Source: Flavobacterium gawalongense (GTDB lineage Bacteria > Bacteroidota > Bacteroidia > Flavobacteriales > Flavobacteriaceae). From it: a stretch of 64,000 nucleotides of DNA. The stretch is from NCBI RefSeq assembly GCF_007097265.1, contig NZ_VJZP01000022.1:1-64000 (forward strand). Direction: 5' to 3'. Below, piece after piece: positions 37,145-46,162 of the stretch. The stretch's first letter is position 1. Each line of letters opens with the position of its first letter. Made by a program: the position numbers and the translations under genes. The notes under the pieces were generated by a model that saw nothing but the letters and a program-made list of their open reading frames with translations, made no database searches and was not told the DNA's origin.

Positions 37145-37822
37145 AACAACATTTTGGTTCTTCGCCAAAACTAGTGGAAAACTAAATTAGGTCGTTTAGA
37201 AATGGAAATTAAACTTTAAATAAGCACTTGTTTTTAAAGGATATTTTGCGATAATTACGAAATCTATTCATTGGCAAATAAATGTTTTTTTTGAATTCCA
37301 CTAATTTAGGCGAAGAGCCAACATTTTTTTATGTTTTTACATAATATTTTCTTAAATTGGCACTATAAATTACAAACCTTTACCATTTTATAAAGGAAAA
37401 TGTAGCGTGATAAATAATTATTAGTTAATATTATAAAAGTTATTTAAACAGAAACAATCCCTATTTCCTGAATCCCGATAGTTAGCGGGAGAAAACAAAC
37501 AAATACCACAACGGCAATATGCCAAAATATTTAGTTCAAAATAACCATATTGGTTGTAATTAAAAAATGATTACAATCAACGTGTTAAAATAATATTGAA
37601 ACTAATCTAAATTTACAAAAAAACGAAACAAACGAATAGAGTTTAAAGGAATTCCCTTTAAATATTAAAAAAATAGACAAAAACAATTCGAAGCCCTACG
37701 ATTTTATATTTACACAAGACGCTTAAATAAAGAATAACATATAAAGCATAAATAATATAAGCCACATAATCCATACATCACAAAACACAATTTACATTCT
37801 CTTTAATAAAAACGGAAGCAAT
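37145..37822. other. Gene-free region before the kinase cluster
   Basis: 678 bp. It holds the MITE-like element at 37154-37321; a short hairpin CCCGATAGTTAGCGGG (37476-37491) follows. The rest is A/T-rich with no coding signal I can support. Confidence 0.5.
37154..37321. repeat. MITE-like element with 25-bp terminal inverted repeats
   Basis: Ends at 37154-37178 (starting TTGGTTCTTCGCC) and 37297-37321 are complementary at 22 of 25 positions. The 168-bp unit has no coding capacity. Its size is close to that of the element at 6079-6244, but the ends differ. Confidence 0.55.
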
Positions 37823-40533
37823 ATGAATAAACAGTATAGTTTAATATCAAAAATTCTGGCAATAGCCTTATCCTTCTTAGGGATTATAGTATTCATAGGA
37901 TGGCTATTGGATATTCTATATTAAAGAGTGTGATGTCAGGTGTTGTTTCCATGAAAGTAAACACCGCTTTATGTTTTATACTGAGTGGATTTACTTTATG
38001 GATTTTAAATGAGGAAAAGCAAAATAGTTTAAAAAAAATGTATTCCATTCTTTTTCCTTCCGTAATGATTCTTATAGGATTGTTAACTCTAGGGGAATAC
38101 CTTTTTGAAATTAATTTTGGGATAGATGAGTTCTTATTTAAAGAAGAAACTAGAGCGACAGCAACATCCGATCCAGGACGAATGTCTCCTATAACTGCCT
38201 TTTGTTTTATTTTATCAGGAATATCTTTAATGCTTCTTTACAGGAACAAAGCCTTTCAAATGTTTCAATTACTCAGTCTGGCTGTTTTTGCTCTCGCATT
38301 ATTAACATTAATCGGATACGCCTACGCGGTAAATGATTTTCAGGGGGGGATGGCGAGTTTCACTAAAATGGCTATTCATACATCAGTAGCATTTGTCTTC
38401 TTGTCGGTTGGGATGCTATTTTCCAAATCCGACAAAGGCATTATGAGTATTTTTACAAACGATGGTATAGCGGGGATTACCACAAGAAAATTATTACCGG
38501 TTATCATTTTTACCCCTCTTATTTTGGGTTGGTTGAGATTGATAGGACAGCAAGCAGGATACTATGGTACAGAGCTTGGAGTGGCGCTTTTCTCATTCAT
38601 TACTATTTTAATACTTATGACCGTAGTTTTTGTGATTTCCGGAACTCTTTTATCAATTGACAGGAAACGAAAAAATGCAGAAAAGCATCTAAAAGAATTC
38701 GAACATTTTTTTAATAACAGTAACGATCTATCCTGCATTGCAAATATGGAGGGCTATTTTGAAATTATTAATCCTCAATTTGTAAATGTTTTGGGTTATT
38801 CAGAAAAAGAATTGCTTGAGCATCCGTATTTTTATTTTATACATCCCGATAATCTTGATACCACAACTCAGGAAATGGGGAAAGCAAATGACGGAGGCAA
38901 TATCCTAAATTTCATTAACAGGTATCGTAAAAAAGACGGCAGCTATTTATGGCTTGAATGGCATTCAACCTTTAATCCAATCACTGGAAAAGTTTATGCT
39001 ATTGCACGCGATATTACGGAGCGAAAAAAAGCGGAAGAACAACTGTTCATAGCGAATAAAGAATTGGAAAGTTATATCCTGCAATTAGCGGAAAGCGAGG
39101 AAAAATTCAGAATGGTTTTAGATTCCGCTCAGATTGGAGCGTGGGATTTGAATTTGGTTATAGACACAGCGTGGCGTTCCATATTACATGACCAAATTTT
39201 CGGTTATGAAAATCTTTTACCCGAATGGGGATATGAAATTTTTATAAAACATGTTATTCCTGAAGACAGGGAATATGTGAAGCAACGGTTTGAAGAAGCT
39301 TATTCCAAAGGCAGGTTCAGTATGGAATGCCGCATTAAAAGAGCAAACGACAATACGATTCGGTGGATTTCAGCGCAAGGTCTTGCTTACAAGAACGAGA
39401 AAGGGGAATTAACCAAAATGATGGGGATAGTTATTGACATTAATGATCGTAAAAATTCAGAACATGAATTGGAAGTTATTACGGCAAAACTAAAAGAAGC
39501 ACAGGCGTTGGCCAAAATGGGCAATTGGGATAGTAATTTAGTTACCAATACAGATGCATGGTCCGACGAAGCTTTTAAAATTTTGGGTCTTGACCCAAAT
39601 ACAACAATACCTTCACCCGACACCTATTTTTCTTGCATTCACCCAAATGATTTGGCTTTTGTAAAAGAGAAAGTAAGTGAAGTTTTCGCCACTTTAAAAG
39701 GAAACACGTATAATTACCGGATAAAAAGAAAAGACGGAACAATCATTCATGCCCTTTCTCAAAGTAATATGGATTTTGATGAAAATAATAATCCCACGCG
39801 TTTTTTCGGGATTATTCAGGATATAACGGAAATAAAAAATGCCGAAGAAAAACTAATTGAAATAAATAAAGAATTAGAGTCTTTTTCGTATTCTGTTTCT
39901 CATGACTTGCGTGCCCCGCTACGTGCCATCAACGGATACGCACAAATACTCAATGAAGATTATGGCAAAAAGTTAGATCAGGAAGGAATGCGCATCCTTG
40001 AAACAATAAGATCCAATGCCACCAAAATGGGAACGCTCATAGATGATCTGCTCGCGTTCTCTCGTCTCGGACGAAAAGAGATACAGAAAACAGAGGTAGA
40101 TATGGATAAACTAATCGAAAGTGTAATCAATGAAATGAATAAATCAATAACGCACAAGGCAGAAATCAATACAGCCAATCTCCATAAAGTGAAAGCAGAC
40201 TATAGATTGCTTCACCAGGTAATGTTCAACCTTGTTTCGAATGCCATTAAATACTCTTCAAAGGGAGAAAATCCTGTAGTGAGAATTTCTTCGGAAGAGA
40301 AGAACGGTGATATTGTATTTTCAGTGAACGATAACGGTGCGGGTTTCGACATGCAATATGCCGATAAATTGTTTGGTGTATTCCAACGCCTGCACTCCCA
40401 TGAGGAGTTTAAAGGAACAGGAGTGGGTCTGGCGATTGTTCAACGGATTATCACCAAACACGGAGGAAAGGTATGGGCAGAAGGAATAGTAAACAAAGGA
40501 GCAACATTTCATTTTTCATTAACAAAAAACTAA
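37823..40533 (+). CDS. Membrane PAS-domain sensor histidine kinase, frameshifted near the N-terminus
   Basis: A sensor kinase of about 903 residues when the frame is repaired. From ATG 37823 it reads MNKQYSLISKILAIALSFLG and a membrane helix, then stops at TATTAA because one C seems missing at 37916 (family text would be WLLDI-P-ILKSV). From 37900 the second frame is open for 877 residues: more membrane helices (to about 245), three PAS domains (about 260-640), HisKA with SYSVSHDLRAPLRAINGY (His at 39901-39903), and HATPase with NLVSNAIKYS and DNGAGFDM. It is followed by a CheY-like regulator 6 bp away. The break may be real or a sequencing error; translation from ATG 37900 would still give most of the protein. 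Confidence 0.85.
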
Positions 40534-40539
40534 AACAAC

Positions 40540-40974
40540 ATGGACAGCTTACAAATTCTTTTAGTCGAAGACAATATGAATGATGCCGAATTAACCATTC
40601 GAGCACTGAAAAAAAATAATCTGGCAAACAAATTAATTCATCTTAAAGACGGAGCGAAAGCACTGGATTTTATCTTTGCACAAGGCGAGTATTCACATCG
40701 AGAGATGGATAACATCCCAAATGTAATTGTATTGGATTTGAAAATGCCGAAAGTAAACGGCATTGAAGTATTGCGGAGAATAAAATCGGACGAGCGCACA
40801 AAAAGAATCCCCATTGTGGTACTCACCTCTTCCAAAGAAGATCCGGATATTCAGGAATGCTACAGCTTGGGCGTAAACAGCTACGTGGTGAAGCCTGTAG
40901 AGTTCGACCATTTCGTTAAAGCGGTAAGCGATTTGGGACTGTACTGGATGATATTAAACCAACCGCCACAATAA
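40540..40974 (+). CDS. CheY/Rcp1-like single-domain response regulator
   Basis: A 144-residue receiver-only protein. Acidic pocket [10 protein letters not shown], phospho-Asp66 in [13 protein letters not shown], Thr/Ser in VVLTSSKE and Lys in YVVKPVEF. The extended loop [10 protein letters not shown] before the phospho-Asp strand is typical of Rcp1-like regulators paired with PAS/phytochrome-type kinases. It is 6 bp after the kinase and 8 bp before the next regulator, so it is probably the kinase's direct phospho-acceptor. Confidence 0.93.
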   Translation: MDSLQILLVEDNMNDAELTIRALKKNNLANKLIHLKDGAKALDFIFAQGEYSHREMDNIPNVIVLDLKMPKVNGIEVLRRIKSDERTKRIPIVVLTSSKEDPDIQECYSLGVNSYVVKPVEFDHFVKAVSDLGLYWMILNQPPQ

Positions 40975-40982
40975 AAATCACC

Positions 40983-41981
40983 ATGGAAAAGATATTAAAA
41001 ATATTAATACTGGAAGACAATAAAAGCGATGCAGGGTTAATACTGCGTGAACTGAACAAATCCCGATTGATTTTCACTTCGGAAATTGTTGAAACACGTG
41101 AAGCTTTTGAAAACGCTCTTGATACCATTAAACCTGATATCATATTATCCGATTATTATCTTCCTTCGTTTGATGGAGCTGTAGCTCATCACATTAAGGA
41201 AAAAAAATATCCCGAAATTCCATTTATTATTGTTTCAGGAACTATTGGAGAAGAAAATGCGGTAGAACTCATTAAAAATGGCGTTACTGATTATACAATA
41301 AAGGACAGATTATTTACGCTACCCCAAAAAATAATCCGCGCACTGAAAGAGGCGGAAGAAAAGAAAGAAAATAGAGAAGCCAATGAACGCTTCAGCCTCG
41401 CCACCCGTGCCTCCAATGATATCATTTACGAATGGAAGATAAACGATGATGCCGTTTGGTGGAATGACGCCTATTACAATTTAATGGGAATTAAAAAAGG
41501 AAAAGAATGGTTAGACCATACAAGTTGGTCAAATTCCATTCATCCTGATGACCATGACAGCGTTATGAACAGCCTTGCCGATTTTTTTGAAAGCAAAGAA
41601 ATTTTTTGGTCCAACGAATATCGTTTTTTGGATAATAAAGGAAAGGTTTATTGTTTTGTTGACAAGGGTTATTTACTCCGAGACCAAAACGGAGAACCCT
41701 TTAGAATGATAGGAGCAGTAGCTGATATTACCAACCTAAAAAATTACATAACCCAGCTCAAAGAAATGCTTTTTATGACTTCCCATAGAGTAAGATTACC
41801 CATAGCAAATATTTTAGGTCTATCAAATGCACTTGATGAGTCAATAAATGATCCAGCGGAATTAAAAGAAATAGTCGATTATATAAAACTTTCTGCAATT
41901 AATCTGGAAGAATCTACTCATGAGCTGAATCATTTTATTCAAAACTCAAAAGATAAAGCAGAAAATAAAATCCAAACATAA
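40983..41981 (+). CDS. Receiver-PAS protein with a lone DHp-like C-terminus
   Basis: A 332-residue protein with a receiver (about 1-125; phospho-Asp57 in IILSDYYLPSFDG), a PAS domain (about 135-250; NERFSLATRASNDIIYEWKI through DNKGKVYCFVDKGYLLRDQN) and a helical end with LFMTSHRVRLPIANILGLSN. That end looks like a HisKA helix pair with a His, but there is no ATPase domain. It could accept phosphoryl groups from the neighbouring kinase and pass them on, or serve as a dimeric scaffold. Third gene of the two-component unit. Confidence 0.85.
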   Translation: MEKILKILILEDNKSDAGLILRELNKSRLIFTSEIVETREAFENALDTIKPDIILSDYYLPSFDGAVAHHIKEKKYPEIPFIIVSGTIGEENAVELIKNGVTDYTIKDRLFTLPQKIIRALKEAEEKKENREANERFSLATRASNDIIYEWKINDDAVWWNDAYYNLMGIKKGKEWLDHTSWSNSIHPDDHDSVMNSLADFFESKEIFWSNEYRFLDNKGKVYCFVDKGYLLRDQNGEPFRMIGAVADITNLKNYITQLKEMLFMTSHRVRLPIANILGLSNALDESINDPAELKEIVDYIKLSAINLEESTHELNHFIQNSKDKAENKIQT

Positions 41982-42149
41982 CAAGGATTCGCAAAGGGAG
42001 ACAGAAGTTAGTGTATACTTCAATAGTACAATAAATATACTTAATCTTAGCATGACAAATAAGCAAATATAAATCAACATTTTTCTTTAGCTCGCGGGAA
42101 AACTTCTTCACATCCAAGATATATGCTAGCCAAAAATTATAAAACAAAA

Positions 42150-42279
42150 AGCCCCAACCGGGCTTTTCATATTTTTAGTCTTCTTCTTCATCCGTACTAT
42201 GGGATTTTGAATACCCTCTCCACTTTTCAATACAATCTTGAAAATCTTGTGGGAGTTCCGTATCAAAACGCATCATCTC
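42150..42279 (-). pseudogene. Duplicated 3' end and terminator of the rluD-like gene
   Basis: 42161-42279 matches 42442-42560 with one mismatch in 119 bp (offset 281). It covers the last 35 codons of the pseudouridine synthase (EMMRFDTELPQDFQDC and on) plus the terminator GCCCC-AACC-GGGGC-like hairpin at 42151-42166. The copy lies downstream of the intact gene in the same orientation, with 140-150 bp of REP-type DNA between the two. Confidence 0.93.
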
Positions 42280-42282
42280 CCT

Positions 42283-42425
42283 GCTCAGCAAAGGTGTGCT
42301 GTGAATGAATAACGACTGCTCCGCAAAGTGTTCCTTGTATACGCTGCGCAAATGTCTCTGACTTTGCGCCCACAACAATAAGCAACAAACAGTAATCACT
42401 TCAAAAACCAAACTTAAACCCACAA
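42283..42425. repeat. REP element between the two rluD tails
   Basis: The REP core at 42346-42369 is identical in form to those around the RAYT gene at 23 kb, followed by CCCACAACAATAAGCAACAA as at 21251 and 22566. The upstream words GCTCCGCAAAGTGTTCCTTG resemble 22815-22840. About 138 bp in total. Confidence 0.88.
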
Positions 42426-42429
42426 AAAA

Positions 42430-42449
42430 GCCCCAATCCGGGGCTTTTC
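42430..42449 (-). terminator. Terminator of the rluD-like gene
   Basis: GCCCC-AATCC-GGGGC hairpin with A's to the left (T's in the minus-strand transcript), directly after the stop codon region. Confidence 0.75.
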
Positions 42450-42455
42450 ATATTT

Positions 42456-43502
42456 TTAGTCTTCTTCTTCATCCGTACTATGGGATTTTGAATACCCTCT
42501 CCACTTTTCAATACAATCTTGAAAATCTTGTGGGAGTTCTGTATCAAAACGCATCATCTCGCCAGTGGTAGGATGTACAAAGCCCAAAGTCTTGGCGTGT
42601 AAAGCCTGTCTTGGCAATGCTTTGAAACAGTTGTCTATAAATTGCTTGTATTTGGTAAACGTAGTTCCTTTTAGAATCAAATGACCACCATAACGCTCGT
42701 CATTAAATAAAGGATGTCCTATGTGTTTTAAATGCGCTCTAATCTGGTGCGTTCTTCCTGTTTCCAGTTGGCACGAAATCAACGTCACGTAACCAAAACG
42801 CTCCAAAACTTTATAATGCGTCACGGCAGGTTTCCCAATTTCCGGATCAGCAAAAACCGCCATTTGCATACGATCTTTCAGGTGACGCGCTAAGTTTCCT
42901 TCAATCGTTCCTTTCTCTTCGACCACATTTCCCCAAACCAAAGCAATATATTCTCTTTCGGAAGTTTTAGCTTCAAATTGCTTAGCAAGATGCGTCATTG
43001 CGGCTTCGGTTTTAGCAATAACCAATAAACCCGAAGTATCTTTATCAATTCTATGAACTAATCCGGGACGTTCGCTGCTGTTCATAGGCAAATTATCAAA
43101 ATGATACGCCAAAGCATGCACCAAAGTCCCCGTATAATTCCCGTGACCGGGATGCACCACCATTCCTGGCAATTTGTTTATCAATAACAACGCATCATCT
43201 TCATAAACAATATCAAGCGGAATATTCTCCGGATTAATATGGTTTTCATAAGGCGGATGCGTAAGCATAACGCGAACTACATCATTGGCTTTCACTTTGT
43301 AATTCGACTTCACAGTGGCGTCATTTACAAAAATATTCCCTTCAGTTGCAGCGGTTTGTATTTTATTCCGAGTTGCATTTTGAATCAAACCCATCAAATA
43401 TTTATCAATTCGCAAAGGCGCTTGCCCTTTAGGAACTTCAAATCTGAAATGTTCAAATAACTCCTCTTCTAAATCTATTGTATCAATATTATTGTTCATC
43501 AA
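42456..43502 (-). CDS. RluA/RluD-family pseudouridine synthase
   Basis: A 348-residue rRNA-type pseudouridine synthase. An S4 RNA-binding domain comes first (LRIDKYLMGLIQNATRNKI, about 28-90), then the catalytic domain with the active Asp in PGLVHRIDKDTSGLLVIAKT (near residue 145), LARHLKDRMQM, LETGRTHQIRAHL and HAKTLGFVHP. Length and order are those of RluD, which modifies 23S rRNA helix 69. The start overlaps the stop of the upstream PASTA gene by 14 nt, so the two are co-transcribed. Its 3' end is duplicated downstream. Confidence 0.93.
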   Translation of the reverse strand: MMNNNIDTIDLEEELFEHFRFEVPKGQAPLRIDKYLMGLIQNATRNKIQTAATEGNIFVNDATVKSNYKVKANDVVRVMLTHPPYENHINPENIPLDIVYEDDALLLINKLPGMVVHPGHGNYTGTLVHALAYHFDNLPMNSSERPGLVHRIDKDTSGLLVIAKTEAAMTHLAKQFEAKTSEREYIALVWGNVVEEKGTIEGNLARHLKDRMQMAVFADPEIGKPAVTHYKVLERFGYVTLISCQLETGRTHQIRAHLKHIGHPLFNDERYGGHLILKGTTFTKYKQFIDNCFKALPRQALHAKTLGFVHPTTGEMMRFDTELPQDFQDCIEKWRGYSKSHSTDEEED

Positions 43503-44112
43503 CTGGTATTTCTTCTATTGGTGTTACCAGACTATCTGTAGCACTTTCCTCTTCTTCATAACTCATTTTTCCGTCTCCTAAAACCAAATCAATTTTGGAT
43601 GATTTCAAGACTCTGTCCCCTACTTTCAGGTTTCTTCCTTTGAAACGCATTTCCAGAACCATGTCTTTTCCAAGATTTGGAACATAGGTAACAGTTCCTT
43701 CTTCAAGCCCTAAAGCTTTCAATGTAGGCACCGCTTCACGATACGTTTTTTCAATCAAATCAGGAATTCGCACAGACGAAAATCCCGAAGCATTTATTTT
43801 TATATATACTTTTCTACCCACTTTTACTTTTGTTCCCGGCGATGGATCTTGCTCCACCACACTAAATTGAGGGAAATCACTTCTAAAATCCACACTATCC
43901 AAAAGCACGTAATCTAAATCCAACTCATCCAGCTTTTCCTCCACTTGCTCTTCAGTCAATTTACTCAAATTCGGAACAGCAATTTCATGACCATGATCCG
44001 TTGTAAAAGTCAACCAATGCATAAACAAATAACCCAAAGCGGCAATAATGGCAAGAGCAATCAATACTTGTACGAAAAAGACACGGCTGGTAAGATACTT
44101 ACGTAAACTCAT
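43489..44112 (-). CDS. PASTA-domain membrane protein
   Basis: A 207-residue protein from ATG 44112 (MSLRKYLTSRVFFVQ), preferred over an upstream in-frame start at 44157 because it places the single membrane helix (residues 10-33) near the N-terminus. Two PASTA domains follow: HEIAVPNLSKLTEEQVEEKL to VGRKVYIKIN, and FSSVRIPDLIEKTYREAVPT to SSKIDLVLGDG. The C-terminus is acidic. PASTA domains bind peptidoglycan-type ligands in kinases and penicillin-binding proteins, but no such domain is attached here. Divergent from ddl, which fits a cell-wall link. Confidence 0.87.
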   Translation of the reverse strand: MSLRKYLTSRVFFVQVLIALAIIAALGYLFMHWLTFTTDHGHEIAVPNLSKLTEEQVEEKLDELDLDYVLLDSVDFRSDFPQFSVVEQDPSPGTKVKVGRKVYIKINASGFSSVRIPDLIEKTYREAVPTLKALGLEEGTVTYVPNLGKDMVLEMRFKGRNLKVGDRVLKSSKIDLVLGDGKMSYEEEESATDSLVTPIEEIPVDEQ

Positions 44113-44200
44113 AAATTTATTTTTATATGTGGCAAAGATAAAGCTATTTCGTTTCAAAAAAAATGATAATTTTGTTTAAGTAAAAAATGGCTTTTTCAAT

Positions 44201-44292
44201 TTGGAGCTATTTCCTGCTATTCGTTTGTATCTTTTCTTTTTTTAAAGAAAAAAAAGAAAAGGATACCACTTCTATCAGGGCTAGGGCATCCG
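44201..44292. repeat. Large structured intergenic element, GGAGCT subtype (short copy)
   Basis: GGAGCTATTTCCTGCTATTC, then an A/T hairpin (ATCTTTTCTTTTTTT / AAAAAAAAGAAAAGGAT) and CCACTTCTATCAGGGCTAGG. The copy at 63469-63655 has the same ends with a longer middle. The central ...GCTAT(T/C)CG ... AGGAT..CCACT.. words are shared with 17688-17829. Confidence 0.7.
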
Positions 44293-44329
44293 TTTTCAAA
44301 AGAAAACTTTCCCATTACAACACCTGAAA

Positions 44330-44421
44330 AACCACCCCGCCCGTTGGGCACCCCTCCAAAAGAGGGGAATACGTATGCCTTCCCCTCCTTTGGAGGGGTG
44401 CCTGAAAGGCGGGGGTAGTTT
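44330..44421. repeat. Long G/C-rich hairpin between pasta and ddl genes
   Basis: Nested stems: ACCACCCCGCC with GGCGGGGGTAGT, then GGGCACCCCTCC with TTTGGAGGGGTGCC, and TTCCCCTC near the loop. Nearly 40 bp pair across a 10-nt loop. It belongs to the G-rich hairpin family of 13111-13149 and lies 40 bp before the ddl start. Confidence 0.75.
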
Positions 44422-44460
44422 TTCTATAATAGAATATGACAGTAATCAAACAAACAAAAA

Positions 44461-45435
44461 ATGAAAAACATTGCCATCATCATGGGCGGATATTCCAGCG
44501 AGTATAAAATCTCATTGATCAGCGGAAACGTCGTATATCAATTTCTTGACAAAACTAAATACAACGGATTCCGGATCCATATTTTCAAAGAAAAATGGGT
44601 TTATGTTGATGCTAATGATGCCGAATTCCCTATTGATAAAAATGATTTTTCAGTAACGGTAAACGCAAACAAAATCACTTTCGATTGTGTTTTTAATGCC
44701 ATACACGGAACTCCGGGCGAAGACGGATTGATGCAGGCGTATTTTGAATTGTTGAACATTCCACAAACATCTTGCGATTATTATCAAGCAGCTTTAACGT
44801 TCAACAAACGTGATTTATTGTCAGTTTTAAAACCATACGGAATAAAAACTGCCACTTCTTATTACTTAAACAAAGGCGACATCGTAAATACCGACGGAAT
44901 TGTAAAAAAAGTAGGTTTGCCTTGTTTTGTAAAGCCCAATAAAGCAGGTTCCAGCTTTGGAATTTCCAAAGTTAAAACCATCGCTGAATTGCCAATCGCC
45001 ATAGAAGTTGCTTACAAAGAAGACAACGAAATCATCATAGAAAGTTTCCTTGACGGAACTGAAGTTTCCGTTGGAGTCATCAATTACAAAGGAACAATAA
45101 CCGTTTTACCTATAACCGAAATCGTTTCTGATAATGATTTCTTCGATTACGAAGCCAAATATTTGGGTAAATCACAAGAAATCACCCCAGCAAGAATCTC
45201 AGATGAAATGACGCAAAAAGTAAGCGAAATAGCCAAACGCGCTTACGAAGTCCTCAAAATGAAAGGTTTCTCCAGAAGCGAATTTATATTGGTAAATGGA
45301 GAACCACACATGTTGGAAATGAACACCATTCCAGGATTGACAACAGAAAGTTTGATTCCGCAACAAGCCAAAGCCGCCGGAATTTCATTGGAAGATTTGT
45401 TTACCAATGCGATAGAATTGGCGTTGCCTGAATAA
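44461..45435 (+). CDS. ddl: D-alanine--D-alanine ligase
   Basis: A 324-residue ATP-grasp enzyme making the D-Ala-D-Ala peptidoglycan precursor. Motifs: MGGYSSEYKISLISGN (substrate end), NAIHGTPGEDGLMQAYFELL, CFVKPNKAGSSFGISKV (ATP-binding Lys and loop), DEIIIESFLDGTEVSVGV-like text, and FSRSEFILVNGEPHMLEMNT (Mg ligands) before PGLTTESLIP. Divergent from the PASTA gene. The promoter of the following small gene pair lies within its last codons. Confidence 0.94.
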   Translation: MKNIAIIMGGYSSEYKISLISGNVVYQFLDKTKYNGFRIHIFKEKWVYVDANDAEFPIDKNDFSVTVNANKITFDCVFNAIHGTPGEDGLMQAYFELLNIPQTSCDYYQAALTFNKRDLLSVLKPYGIKTATSYYLNKGDIVNTDGIVKKVGLPCFVKPNKAGSSFGISKVKTIAELPIAIEVAYKEDNEIIIESFLDGTEVSVGVINYKGTITVLPITEIVSDNDFFDYEAKYLGKSQEITPARISDEMTQKVSEIAKRAYEVLKMKGFSRSEFILVNGEPHMLEMNTIPGLTTESLIPQQAKAAGISLEDLFTNAIELALPE

Positions 45436-45473
45436 CTTATTATTTCGTTAACTTTGTATAAAACTAAAGCATT

Positions 45474-45698
45474 ATGATTGATTACAAACAATATATCGCA
45501 ATAAATTCCGAAGTTCGTTTTGGTAAACCAACAATAATTGGCACCCGAATTACGGTTTTTGATGTTTTGAATTGGCTAGCAAACGGAATGACAACAAATG
45601 AAATCATTGAAGACTTTCCGGAACTTAACGAAAATCAAATCAAAGCTTGCCTAGCCTATGCTGCAGATAGAGAACATAAAATTCAAATTGCATCGTGA
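45474..45698 (+). CDS. DUF433-family antitoxin-like protein
   Basis: A 74-residue DUF433 protein. Typical text: INSEVRFGKPTIIGTRITVF, DVLNWLANGMTTNEIIEDFP and ELNENQIKACLAYAADRE. The domain is a helix-turn-helix-like fold usually found as antitoxin to a PIN-like DUF5615 protein. That partner follows with a 4-nt overlap (GTGA at 45695-45698) but is broken. A TAACTTTG promoter element at 45449-45456, with TTG at 45424-45426 inside ddl, would drive it. Confidence 0.88.
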   Translation: MIDYKQYIAINSEVRFGKPTIIGTRITVFDVLNWLANGMTTNEIIEDFPELNENQIKACLAYAADREHKIQIAS

Positions 45699-46044
45699 GG
45701 TTGTTGTTTGACCAAAACATTTCTTTTAGAATTATCTCTAAAATTGAAGCAAATTTCCCTGAAGCAAAACAAGTCAGACAACTTGGAATTGAAAATTATT
45801 CAGATGTTGAAATGTTGAAATATGGAAATATGCCAAAGAAAACAAATTTACTATTATAACTTTTGATGCCGATTTTTTTGACTTATCAAATTTCAAAGGA
45901 CATCCACCAAAAATAATTTGGTTGCGTTTTGGTAATACAAAAACTGATTTTCTGGCAGATATTATAAACTCTAGAAATGCAATCATTAAAGATTTTATTA
46001 GTTCCGCTGCTTATTCCGAAATTGCTTGTTTAGAAATTAAATAA
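45695..46044 (+). pseudogene. DUF5615 PIN-like toxin gene, disrupted by an 8-bp tandem duplication
   Basis: From GTG 45695 it reads VRLLFDQNISFRIISKIEAN, then FPEAKQVRQLGIENYSDVE, and leaves frame at GTTGAAAT (45806-45813), repeated exactly at 45814-45821. The shifted frame stops at 45857-45859. Removing one copy restores IWKYAKENKFTIITFDADFF and the rest to 46044 (GHPPKIIWLRFG to EIACLEIK), a full family protein of about 114 residues. The Asp residues of the PIN-like site (LFDQN, FDADF) are intact in the restored version. The duplication could also be a reversible on/off switch. Confidence 0.9.
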
Positions 46045-46162
46045 TTTAGTGTGAATTTAATTGACACTATTTCAGCATAAAATTGATATTTCGACGAAGA
46101 GGAAGAAAAAACAACACAATGAAATTCCTCCTTCCTCGGAATGACAAAATAGAAAAAAATAA

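Noticed and set aside
42175..42423. An 82-codon frame ending in the rluD C-terminus.
   Set aside because: Its first half is REP DNA and its second half the duplicated tail; not a real gene.
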